From Rotaria socialis (taxonomy: Eukaryota; Rotifera; Eurotatoria; Philodinida; Philodinidae), in assembly GCA_905331475.1 (NCBI GenBank), contig CAJNYU010004663.1, positions 1 through 64,000 of the forward strand: a stretch of 64,000 bases of DNA, given 5' to 3'. Below are positions 40,929 through 53,500 of the stretch, one piece after another. Each line of letters starts with the position of its first letter. The stretch's first letter is position 1. The notes below the pieces were generated by a model. It was not told the DNA's origin. It saw nothing but the letters and a program-made list of their open reading frames with translations, and made no database searches. The translations under genes were made by a program, and so were the position numbers.

Positions 40929-43415
40929 TTGAAAAATTTCAGAAATGAAGTGTGTAACACTAAAAAAGAAATTCGTAAAAATGAAGCAAAAACATAAGAA
41001 GACAGTTAATAATCAAGCAAGCAAGAACGCCATATGGCTATGGTAGAAAATGACACTTGAAGCTTGCTTAAATCAACATATTGAAATAGTGAGGTAAAAA
41101 TTCGTCAAGCAAAAAGGAACTGGTGATGTCAAAATTAAGTGCTTATTTGTGGCTGATTTAGACAGACTTTTATTTTAAGACAAGAAAAACGAACGATCAG
41201 TAAATAATGTTTGTTCTCTGCCATCATGTTTTTTTCTTTCTCTCTCCTTTCCAAGAAAAAAAAGCAAAAAAAAATTCTTTTTTTCCGATGGCAACTTCAT
41301 TATTTCAGCCCGCGCAAATATATACATATCCATATATATGTACGTAGCGAAACCATGAAAAGTATCAAATTTGTTTGAATAGAAAAATAATGAAAATATT
41401 CAATGTGGCAATTCATTGGAAAAAAAGTAAGAAAACAAAACACCATAATTCACTGGATTATTAATCACAAGAATAAAAGAATTTCTTTCTAATATTTTTT
41501 CTGCCCTATTGATGGTAAATATTATTAAAATATTTTCTCTAGAAGATCAGCAAACAACTTACTTTTTTACGAGTATAAAAAATATAGTTCAAATAAACTC
41601 GATAAGTACACAAACAACCAAAGTATCCAATGCGTAAACTTGTTGGCTTAGTTTTCTACTCGCAAATGGTCAATGTACTTTTATAAAGCATATTGCTTAC
41701 ACGTAAATATTATTTGAGCACAGCTTTCTTTTATTTTGTCTCTCTTTCTCTCTCTCTCTCTCTCTTCTCTTTTTTCTCCTCATCTCCATCATCGTCATCC
41801 TTATAAAATATGCAATACACAAACACTACTAAAATACGAGTAGTGACGATGATGACAACAACAAAGAGTCTATTTTTTTCTTTCAGGCTGATACTGAGTA
41901 CACACGTATACGTTGACTTCTTTTGTATTTGTACTGTTACGTAGATACGAAGATATAGAAATGATAATGATTGTGTAGCTAAACTCTTGGTAAAACGATC
42001 CAAATAAAAGAAACAATAAGTATCATGCTGATCAAATACTCGATAAGAAGTACACTATTCTAAGATTTCTGAATATTTTGTTGTGCTGATGTTTCTATTT
42101 TTGTCTCATCTGAAAAGCTTGAAGTACTTTTTATGAGTAAATAAGAATGAGAGAAAATAATCTTCATATGCATTCGAAGAATCTCATTGTGCATCTCAGG
42201 CAAATGCAATACTGTATTAAAAAAATGACTAGATGACATTAATTTTCACAGCCGTTTTACTTTTGTTTTCGCAAAGTTCATTAATTTTGAAGAAAATAAT
42301 CATTACAAAGAATGATATTAGAGTTTCGAAAAAACCTGCTACTTTTTATATCATCATAGCAGATATACTTCCGTTCGTCTGTATCGAATTCATTAAAAAA
42401 TGTAAAAAAAAAGTAAAAAAAATACATTCTGGACGGTATTTAACGCTTTCGACGAAAGCACTTAGCAGACAACATCGAGAAATAAAGAAAAACAACTATT
42501 TCTATTTCATGCGTGAAATGAAGAAGTATTGATTGCTATTAAATGTAAAATTAAATATTAATGCATCTATAAAATATCATAAAATTAAGTCAATTTGAGG
42601 TTTTTAGTTCGAAAAATTAACCTTACGATTAAAAATGCACTCTTTTTTTCTTAGTGATGCAATCAAATCGGATTTCTTATACTTAAAATTGAATGAAAAG
42701 TAAACATGAAAAGAATTGGATCATTTCATTGTCTTCAATTACACATTCCAACTGTGAAATCCGCCCAAATGAATTTTTTTTCTAGCCAACACTCAATGTG
42801 AAGCAGCATGACTAAAGAACAATTCCCAGCATTTTTTATTTAATTTTAAAGCACTCATTTTATGTAAGCTACAATAACTTCAACACCCTAAACTATTGAT
42901 ATGATTTTGTCAGATTCATTTTTGTATAGAAATGATAGAATACTTTTCACCTTTTTCTTTTCGTTGTTGACAACAAATGAAAGATTGCGTCTCTTCAAAA
43001 CTACGCCAATCAGCAGTGGCCGGAATCTACTTAGTATAAGTATCCAATATCATTTGTCACACAACAACAAAAATAAATATATATATATATATTGAGAGAG
43101 AGATAGGCATTTTTTTTGTCAATCAAACTCATATTTACTATCGAAGTACTGGATTATTATTATAATTTAGTATTATTTTCATAGAGAAATTTTGCTGTCA
43201 AATATATTTAAGATATTAATAGTATGAACAGAAATATTAAAAATTAGCTGATTACATGATTGAGTATTTTTTTCAATAAATAAAAATAAAATAAAAGTGT
43301 TATTTTATTGCTGTAAATCAATTTCCTTATCGTTTATATTTAAATATATATATATATATATTGTAAAATTAAATAAAGAAGAAACGATAGCGACATAAAA
43401 AATAATCTTATGTAT
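40929..43415. other. intergenic region with microsatellites
   Basis: This holds the 5' flank of the kinase gene and the 3' flank of LRRIQ3. It carries a CT microsatellite (about 41740-41765) and AT runs (43077-43092 and 43345-43362). No coding exon was recognised. Confidence 0.55.
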
Positions 43416-46400
43416 CTATTGAACTGTCTGTTGAGCAGCCATATGATCGGTTATAGTATCAAATAATGATTCACGTTCTAGCATCGATTCAGTTAGACTT
43501 TGTGTTTTTCGTCTTAATTCGTCGTTTTGTGGTGACATTTTTACAACACTAAATTGTTGAATATTTGAATTTCTTGCGCGTATATGTGCAACACGTTGCT
43601 GTGCTTGTAAAAGACGTTCACTAGCATCGCGCATAGCTTGCACATCTAATTGTTTACGCTCAATATTTGATAGAGCTCGACGAACATGTTTACGCTGTGT
43701 TATATATTTTTCAATTAACTCAGTTTGTTCTTCAGTATTTTGTTTTTGTTTTGTCACTGTTTCTCGTGCATGTCTCATTTTACGTTGAGTACGAATATTA
43801 TTTTCATGACGTTGCAATGCATTCGATATAGATATATGTTGTGAATTAAATTGTTGAGAAAATTTTACTTGTGCTCGACGTTTTCGTTGTTGCTCAAGTA
43901 GAAGAAGACGTTGTTCTTGTACGGTTTCATACAGTTCACTTTGAGCGTGGTCAACACGATGACGCATATAAGTTTGTTTCATACGATCTTGATCTTTTGT
44001 ACGATGAATATTGACAAGACGTTCATCGTGTGTGTGCTGAAAAATATTTCAAATAAAATTTCTATATTTAGAATACTTTCAAATCTATCGGAAATGATCG
44101 TTTCTCGGTGTATTCAGGCGCCGGAACAATTTTTTTATATGTTGCAGGAATGCTTTTTGACAATATTTGTATGCATACGCTCACAATAATAACAATATAT
44201 TAGAGTTTTCACTAAAATGCTCAATTGTTTTCAAGAAATAAATAAAAATTTGATATATTTTACATTGAAAATATCAATATTTCAAGTGCACTTGTAATCT
44301 CGATTACTAGACTGCACAATGCAATATATATTGAAGCATGACTTTATCTAAGAAGATTAATACACTACATTGTTCGTAGTAAAAAAGGAGATATTTGTTG
44401 TCAAAAATTTTTTTTTTCTTTCGACTTTTGTCGATGAGTGAGCTTAGCTTTTGTGTGAAGAGTGTATGTCAAGAATTTCTTTCAACAATAGGAAACTCAT
44501 TAGTGTTTAATAGTATAAAGCCGCCGTTTTCCAATTCATAGTGTAGAGTATTTTTGTTTTATCATTCATTAGGAAATCCTGACTTTTGAACATAAGTTTG
44601 AAGTGTTATTTAGTTTGACTCTAAATAGAGGTGCGAACTGATTGGCTGAGTTGTTAACAACGCTTTCTTAATGACTCAGATAAGCTACTCTCAAATAATG
44701 AAACCGTTTGCATTTCTAATTATAGATGATTTCAGTGTTGGAGTACTAAATTAACTTGTCAAAACTACGCTTGTTTTCAAATGTCATGAACATCGACTAA
44801 TGAAATTGTATGTCCTTATGGTTGTGCATGATATTGCCTAGTCTTTGATATTCTTGAATCATCTAATCTACTTAATATAGCTTTCTTACGAATTCAAGAA
44901 TGGTCTCGTATGATAATGTGATATAGGATGAAATTCTTTTACTTGTAGTTGTGCTTGAATTAAAGAATGTTCTTGTCTGTTTTGTTCAACTTCTCTTGCA
45001 AGCAATTTTCTTCGATCAACTTTTGCTCTATCATTATAAGCTTTATCAACAGCTACTAAACATCCGAATGCCATACTTCCGTGTATTGTTCGTAAAAGCC
45101 GATCATCAACTGTATGATGTCGAATAATATTACGATTCATTGCATTATTTTCTTTGATTTCTGCTTCACGTTTACGTTGTTTTAAATGTGATTCATCTTT
45201 CAAATCTTGTACATATTGTCTGGCTGCTCGTATTTCATCGTTCATCTCTTCTATAGGTTCATATACAGTTAATTGAGATTTTTGGCCACGAAGTATTGGC
45301 GATGTTCTGTCATCAGAATATTTTGATGTACTTGTTTTAGCTACAATGTGTCGTGAACGAACTTGTGCATCGTTAGGAAATGGTAGACGATTTGTATCGG
45401 TTTGGGTAGTAGTCAATTGGCCCAAGTGAATTTTAATATGACGTTTATCTTGATATGAATCCGGAGTTTTTAAAGGCTAGAACAAGAAAAAGCAAGATTT
45501 GAAAAGAATGTTTTCGTGTTATCTTTTGAAATAAAACCTCAATCTGATGAAATACATTTATAATCGCTGATGTTCGAGGCGGTTTTGGAAATGCAGAAAA
45601 TTTTCCTGATGAACCACTCAATGGTGTAAAGGTAGGTCGTGCATGTAAAAATTTTGGAGCAGGTCTAGAATCATCGAACATATGAAGAAAAACACACAAG
45701 CAAACATTTTTATTGAACTTACTTTTGACTTAATAATAGAAATTTTTTTAATCGAAGTTGTACAAGCCACATACGAAAATTTTTTTGTAAAATAAGTACT
45801 GGACAATAATGTGACTGAACATTATTGATATGTTTTAAAAGTTGTTCAATAGCTTTACGTTCAACATTAAGTGTTGAGTTCTAAACAGAAAAAAAGAATG
45901 AAAATGAAATAGAATATCAAACAGATTATTCGAGTATTGATCTGTTTTCTTACTTTACCAGTTGGAATATAAAGATTGAATTTAAATATATTTGAATATG
46001 CTGCATATGGTTCAGGGAAATGTGTTTTTTCTATGATTTCATCATCGGCAATTATATATGTATCCAGCGCCTTAAAACATTTAAAGGAAAAGAAAAAAAA
46101 AAGTAGCATATTTTAATGTAATTTACTTTTAAAGACCAAACACTATTGACAACGTGATGCCGATAATTTTTTTTAATACTTAACGGTGAATCATAAAGGG
46201 TGAGAATTTCAAGAACGGGTGTATTGGCAAGCGATTTAACATCATCGTAAGACGATAACAAATTGTCATGTAAATAGAGAATTTTTAATTTCGACATTTG
46301 TTTCCAAAGTTTGCCATCGGGCAGTCGATTAATCTGAAAGCAAACGGAAAATTTTCTCTTACAAGACTTAACATATTTTCTTGTTGTTGCTGTCATACTC

Positions 46401-46728
46401 GATTTGAGTGTAAATCCAACTTGATTAAATGTCGACAATTAATAAGCAGACTATCGATTACTTCAATAAAATTCGAACTTAAATCACATATTTGTATATG
46501 TTTTAATTGTCCAATATCACCAATGGAATTCAATTGTAGTTTAGTTAAGGATAGCACGAATATACCTGATGCTAAAGCTGGCCGTAAATGACTTTGGTGA
46601 GATTCAAGAAAAGCAAGTGTGGGCTCTTGTAAAAATTGTTCATCAATTTTTATTGTCGCTGGATGTTGTCTAGCTGATGCAAGTGCTGAATCAGTAGGAG
46701 GTGGAGATGGATCACGTTGAATATTCAT
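43416..46728 (-). CDS. LRRIQ3: leucine-rich repeat and IQ motif protein 3 (LRRIQ3)
   Basis: Seven in-phase exons give 697 aa (human 624): 46399-46728, 46127-46333, 45954-46070, 45723-45880, 45538-45664, 44943-45476 and 43416-44036. N-terminal leucine-rich repeats are clear (LKHIQICDLSSNFIEVI, LIKLDLHSNRINRLPDG, LKILYLHDNLLSSYDDV). They are capped by SIKKNYRHHVVNSVWSLKAL and TYIIADDEIIEK, which match human LRRIQ3 closely. An IQ-like motif follows (LILQKNFRMWLVQLRLKK), expected to bind calmodulin. The C-terminal half is long, charged coiled coil (LLLLEQQRKRRAQVKF, RRALSNIERKQLDVQAMRD). The family is poorly studied and found mostly in ciliated and flagellated cells. The 906-nt sixth intron is the only long one. 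Confidence 0.9.
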
Positions 46729-48572
46729 TTATAAAGAATGTCGAAGCTTTTCTGTCTTTTAACAATCAATCGACAAAGGACCACATTGTTTTTGTTAGAA
46801 TATTTCAGGTAAATAATCTTTTTTTTTTACCATTCACTAATGAAAGCATAGAACGAGCAGAAGAAAAGCATTGATTTCATTGCTGCCATTTACACCGGCA
46901 CTCTGATTTAGGTTGCAATGCAACAAGAATAAAGACTGAATCAACGCACGTACAAAACAGATGCCGCAAAATGACAGTAGGTGGAATCAAAATCAAGTTT
47001 GAATCATAGACAAAACTATGACGGGAAATAACTCCGAGAATGTATTTGATAATAGATTTACATTAAAACAATTAGCTGTAGTAAATAAATTTGTATCATG
47101 TCAGTTAAAATTAAAAATAGATCGGATATAATTACTATTTCTGATTTTGATCGAAATTACAATTCTATAGTAATAACATTGATGAATTCGATTCTGAGTA
47201 AAATTTAGAAATGTTTCAAATGTAAATTATCTTTTGAAAGATTAAGTTAATACTGAATAGTGATGTTGAGAGTTAGATAAGTCTTGAATAATTGATCATA
47301 TAACAAATTCAATCAAGTGAAAGCTATTTGTGTAAGAATCTTGAACACATTTTCTTCTACACAATGATTCTGATGATATATCTCAATATTCATATCCAAC
47401 TCATCACTTCAAAATACTAGTTTATTAATCAACAATCAACACAATAGTCTTATATTTGATGGCTTGTTTCATATAAAATTATTTTTTATGACTGCTGTTT
47501 TTTCGCTCTGAACAGTACTCTTTTGTCTACCGTCGGTTATTTTGATCCTAGATCATCGTCATTATTCTTTTCAAATGTCAATATTACGCTATTTTCGACT
47601 TTTTCTATTATCTAATGTTGTTCATGATGGTCATATTTTAGATCATCAACTAGTTCCTAATCCATCGAATGCTTGATCTTCTATTGTGCAATAAGCTGTG
47701 TGTTTTTTTTGACTCAAAATAATCTTCTAGTATGATACAGCTTCGAGCTTTGCAAGCTCTATTCTTATCCTGTTTAGGTTTATTGTTTTAGATACTGCAC
47801 TTTTATTTTGTACAACAATGATTTATTTTAAAATTTGATAAACGAAAATATATTGATGAATTCAATGTATACCATCACCATGTTTTAAGTCGAAAGGAAG
47901 GCGATTTGAAATGTTTTTATTTTTCTTATCGAAAATTAGTCGTTTTCTTCTTCCGGTTTAAAACTAAAATTTAAAAACTTAAACAGAAACGATGTTTTGT
48001 GCAATTTAAAATTCAATGAAATATTTTTTACACCTATGAAAGAATATGAAAAATATTTTCATACCAACTAGAAGAAATAAAAATGTCAAAAATCACATGA
48101 TTAATAATTGTATGTGTCTAGTTACGTCTCCTGTTGTAACCTAGATCAAGTATGATAAGATAGATCATGATCTATATTACATGAGATATCTGGATTAGAT
48201 ACACTATTTAATACTTCCTTCCTACGTCTGTCTTACGGCTCTTTTTTTTTCTTATGTCTCAACGTATTTTTAATTTGAATACGAAAAAAAAGTCAAGTTT
48301 GAACTTGTGTTATGCGTAAAGAGAGTTTGATAACCTTCTCTAGGATCATTTACAATTGTATGGTCGTATCGAAAATGTCAATCAATAGGCAGACGTCAAG
48401 GATTTTCTTCTTACACATATATTGATCAATGCACGAATATTTATTCTTAGGATTAAACATCTATTTAAGCGGACGGGAAAAGTAAAATCCTTTGCATTTT
48501 CATATCAATAAGTGTCATCGTCACTTTACGTTCGAGCCTAATACAACAATAAACATTCATACGAACATCACC
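46729..48572. other. divergent intergenic region
   Basis: It separates LRRIQ3 (-) from the hevein/double-psi barrel gene (+). Nothing coding was recognised. The 5' flank of the plus gene has no clear TATA box. Confidence 0.5.
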
Positions 48573-49807
48573 ATGTACGCCATTAGTTTTGTTGGTATTC
48601 TACTACTTTCACTTGTGAATAGTGCAGGTAAGTTTGAAATTGAATGAAGAAGAAAAAAAAGGAAAACAAGTTGAATTTCTGCTGATCTTACAATCTATTT
48701 ATTCTAGCTAGTAATTGTCAGGTTACTGGATACTGTGGTTCTGGTCTATGTTGTTCACCATTTGGTGCTTGCGGTTCAGGTACTCAATACTGTGGTGGAG
48801 CAGTTTCCGTATATCCAGGATGGTCAGGTTCGCCGTTTGTTGGTACTGATTGTCGTCTTGTAGGCTGTGGAGCTGGCTATTGTTGTTCACCTTATGGCTA
48901 GTATGTATTACATACTTTCGAATAAATATGATATAATATGATAGATTTCGAATGAATTAGTTGTGGGCAATCAGTTGAATATTGTGGTAGCCCTCCAACT
49001 GTTCTTATTGTTGCACCTGCTCCTATTCCAGCTCCCTCTCCAGCCGTAGGCTCATGTCGATTAACTGGCTGCCCAGCTGGTTCATGTTGTTCACAATATG
49101 GATTGTAAGTTTTTTTTTTGTATTTTCGGGAAGCAAAAGTGAAATGTTGATTACTTCGTTTTATCTAGCTGTGGAAATACAGCTGCTTATTGTGGTGCTA
49201 TTTCCTATGGTAATTGTGGTGCTACAGCATGTGGTTCTGGTCTTTGTTGTACACGACAGGGATAGTATGTGAATTTTGTCATATTTTATATACGATAATG
49301 GATGTTGTTTTCTAGTTGTGGTACAATTGGTATTTATTGTGCATATCAAAAATCATCAGGTAATATTGAACCAGTATCAATCGAAGGTGAATTTAAAGGT
49401 CAAGCATCATACTATAACGAAACCAAAGTTGGCTCACAATATTCAACATGTGGTATTCAACGAGGACAATCATTGGATGAGAATGACCAAAAAGTTTATG
49501 GTGCTGCACTTAATCAAGCTCAATTCGATCCATACACTGTTAACGGTATTCCAAGTTCAAATCCAATCTGTCAAAAGAAAGCTGTAGTTAGAGGCTCACG
49601 AAGTGAAATAATAGTTCGATTCATTGACAGATGTCCAGATTGCAAAGCGGGTATGTAAATTTTTGTTAAGATGTATGCTTTTTATCATAATTATGTATTA
49701 TTATTTTTCTTCTCGTAGGTGACATTGCTTTAACACAAGACGCATTTATGGCTGTTGCTGGAGACATTGGCGATGGTACTACAATAGTCGAATGGCATTT
49801 TCTTTAA
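48573..49807 (+). CDS. secreted protein with four hevein-like chitin-binding domains and a double-psi beta-barrel
   Basis: Six in-phase exons give 303 aa: 48573-48627, 48708-48900, 48961-49104, 49169-49264, 49316-49650 and 49719-49807. A signal peptide (MYAISFVGILLLSLVNSA) leads. Four ChtBD1/hevein-type cores follow, each with CC-S/T-x2-G-x-CG-x4-YC (for example CCSPFGACGSGTQYC and CCTRQGYCGTIGIYC). A Pro/Ala linker (VAPAPIPAPSPAV) lies before the third. Three introns interrupt at the same point, just before the CG of a core, which points to exon duplication. The C-terminal about 110 residues are an RlpA/barwin/expansin-like double-psi barrel (GQASYYN, STCG, ALNQAQFD, VRFIDRCPDCKAGDIALTQ, VEWHF). 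Plant PR-4 proteins and fungal/bacterial RlpA-like proteins share these parts. The role may be chitin or wall binding, food digestion or defence. Foreign origin is possible but untested. Confidence 0.9.
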
Positions 49808-50555
49808 AAATACATACGAAATCAACTGACTATGAACAGTAGATCAACTATACTATTAAAGAAATTCGTTTGTTTTCTTTTTAAATTATTCATGTAGATA
49901 CCCTTCATTGTCTTAACTAACCTATTATAATTATAAATAAAAAAAAGAAGTTTTCATGTTTCCGCTGTTAAATATTTGGTCTCATTATTCTTAGTAGAGC
50001 ACTGCGGACGACAGAAAATGAATCATATATGCTAGAAATTAATCTTCTTTTTTTTTTTAATACGGATGTCTCAGAAAGAAAAACAAAATAATTAGTTTTT
50101 TTTTAATTCATAGAAAATGGAGATAAAAGAAGAAAAGCTGTTGACATCGTCTAAGAGACATCTGGTTGTATTCTATAGCTCAAAAAAAGATATATAGCAA
50201 GAGATTATTTAAAAAAAAGCCTGTATCAAAATTTCTCAAGGTAAAGTTGACCCCGCGCCTATATATTTGATATTGATGAAAATTTCCTGATAACTTGCAA
50301 GACTGAACACAGAATCTAATTGTCCTTTTTAATTATTAAATTTTTAATAAGCTTATGTAAAGTTTTCTCTTGAAAAACATGTTATATAACATGATTGGAA
50401 AATAGTTGATTATCGATGTGTAAAAATGAAATATCAACGACAGGAAATCCGATGAAGTGTGTTGAAACGTACATCCACAGTACTTCCATATTTGCACTCC
50501 TATATATATATAAATGGAAAAACAGTTTCTTTAGAGTAAAAATTAACCATCAAAT
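49808..50555. other. intergenic region
   Basis: It spans the 3' flank of the chitin-binding gene and the promoter side of the guanylate cyclase gene. An AATAAA-type signal lies near 49936. No gene was recognised. Confidence 0.5.
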
Positions 50556-53500
50556 ATGATCTATGGAATTCTACTTGAAAGTTGCCGCGATGGTATTTGT
50601 CATGCGTATGGATCAGCAACATGGCAAAGAGTCGTTGAAGAATTAAATTTTGAATCTGAATCATTTACAACACTTGGTCGTTATGATGAAGCACTTGTTG
50701 AAAGAATTGCTGAATGTAAGATTATCTTCGTTTTATACACTCGAGCCATTTTGAATGATATACTAAATCTATATTTTAGGTCTTTCTGAAGCATTGGGTG
50801 ACGGTGGAGTAGATTTTTACATGCAATTTTTTGGAGAATGCTTTGTAACTTTTTTTACAAATTATGGTTATGATAAAATCTTACGTGTCGCTGGCCGTCA
50901 TTTTCGAGATTTTCTTTTATCAATCGATCAACTTCATGATTCGAATCGATTCAGCTTTCCAAAAATGAAATCCCCATTATTTCATGTTACAGAAGAAGAT
51001 GAGAATGGCGCAGTTCTACATTATAAGTATGATAAAAGAAAATTTTGGAAAAGAAAATGATTTATTATATTTCAAAAAAACGATAGATCAAAACGTCGAG
51101 GTTTTCAACAATATATCATTGGGCAATTGAGAGCATGTGGACATCGTTTTTTTAAACAAGAAATATTGGCACGTGTTCAAGATGATTTATCGTCAAATGA
51201 ATGCAAGTATTTTATTATTATTATCTTAAAAGCAAAATAATAAAAACAATTTTTATTCTAGACAGTCATATTGTCTTTCGTTTGGATTTCAATAATACTA
51301 GCGGTAGTAAAACAAAAAGAATTGTGCCGAATCCAAAGTTATCTGATGTAACCAGTTCAACATTTTTCAAAGTAAAATCTTTTGAAGTTTAAATCTAGAA
51401 AAAAGGCCTCGCAGAAAAGCAAACATTCTTCTCGATTTATTTATAGAATTTCATTTGGGAAGAAAATATTCATAAGAAGATTATCTCTGGTTAAAAATAA
51501 GTCTTTTTCTTGAGATCTACATATGAAAGAAATTAACCGAGTATTTCTATGTTAACTAAATATAGAATAATCATATGTATTAAATTTCATTAAAAATAAA
51601 TCTACTAACAGACTAATGTAAATATAGCGAAAGGAAGACCATCGTTAGATCCATTGGGCAATAAAACAACACGGATAATGTTATAATTTATTCACTTTTA
51701 AAATGTCTTTCTTTTGAATAATAATGAAATTTTAACTATTTTTGCTTTTCATAGGTATTTCCATTTTCTATTGTCATTGACGCACGCATGCGTATACATC
51801 ATATGGGAGATTCCATCAAAGAAATTTTTCCTGTTGGTACCGTATTAATCGGACGTCACTTCGATGATGTTTTCCGTCTTATTCGGCCGGATATCGTACT
51901 TGAATGGAATCGAGTTTGTTTTCATAGTTGTTTAGATTATTAAAAGAAAATAATCATTTAAATACTTTTGTTTAGATTATATCCCATGGTCGACATATAG
52001 TATTCGTGATTGAAAATCGAATACCACTTCGTCCAAATGCATCTATAGTTGCAAAAAAATTCGGTGCATCAAGTAATGCACAACTTCGTCTCAAAGGACA
52101 AATGAAAACAGTACTTGCTTGGAACATGGTTGTTTTTCTTTGTCGTCCCATGTGAATTTTGACTATGAATGAATTTTTATTATATTTAAATTTATCGTTT
52201 ACGTAGATTAACAACAACAGAAGAAATGCTTTCTGTTGGCTTGTTTTTGCATGATTTAAATTTTTATGATGGTAGCAGCGAAATTCTTATTGCTGGTATG
52301 CAACATACTCGAACACTACAAATAGCGATCGATAAACAACAAGCATGGGTAGCAAAATTAAAAGGTTCAAAACGTGAATTACAAGAATGGCGTCGAAAAG
52401 GCAAACGTCTTTTATATAATATGATGCCAAGACATGTTGCGCAACTTTTACAAGACGGCGTTTTGGCCAATTCAATATGTGAAGTAAGAAAAAAACGCTG
52501 AGTTTTAAAAACCAGCAATGCGCATTGTTTTTTGTTTTGTTTTGTCTTAGTCTCATAAATTAATAACTTGTCTTTTTGCATATTCAATTGGCTTTAAAGA
52601 TGTTGTACAAAAATTAAAGCCAGATCAAATCGTGGAATCAATAAATGCTACTGTCAATGCATTTGATCAATGTTCTGAACATTTTGATGTCTTTAAAGTT
52701 GAGACAAAAGCAGATTCATCTTATATGGTAGTAGCTGGCATACAAGATCGTTCAGTTGGACAACGACGTGGATCGACAACTGTAATGTTGATTTTGTTTT
52801 CGAATCAAAAATAAGAATCTTTAGATATTCTCATTTTCTAGTTCATTTTTTCCAAGAGAAGAATTCCGTTGTTAGTAGAATCTTTCAATGTTGCTACTGA
52901 CAAAACAAATAGATTTCTATCATTTTGGTGTTGAGTAGGGGTGACACTTTAACTTTACTTTAACCGTAAAGTTTAAATTTGTTTAAAGTCGCCTTTAGAA
53001 CGCTTCTTTTTAATACTTTTTATTGTACTGACGCATTTTGTCATGCTTATGAGATTCTCTGCAACAGATGAAACGCCAAAACGAAGCATTTAAGCGTGAG
53101 TTTAAACAAATTTTAACTATGCACTTTACAGTCAATTTAAAGTTAAAGCGCCACACCTAGTGTTGAGTAACATTGATTTAGTTAAATACAGGGCGCCTTT
53201 GATGAAGCTTTAATATAGAATAATCCTAGACAAATTTTTAATGGTTTGATGTCACAAATTATTCATTCGATACAATACTGAGTACATTGCCACATACATC
53301 ATTCCCTATGATTATTATGAGATTTGATAGTATATACAAAAGTTCAAGTAATTCAAAAGAAAGATGCTTAATTAAATTAGTTTTTCCATTCTTAATAATA
53401 CTTCTAAGAAAAATTTCACGATTCGAAAAATATCTCATATTGCAAGAAAAAATAACCTTCTTCTTTCAAGATGTCGTGCATTCAGACTTTTTTGAACATC

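Noticed and set aside
45954-45960. Earlier GTAAAG donor for LRRIQ3 exon 3
   Set aside because: It gives a stop codon after splicing. The GTAAGAAA donor five bases downstream in transcript order keeps the frame.
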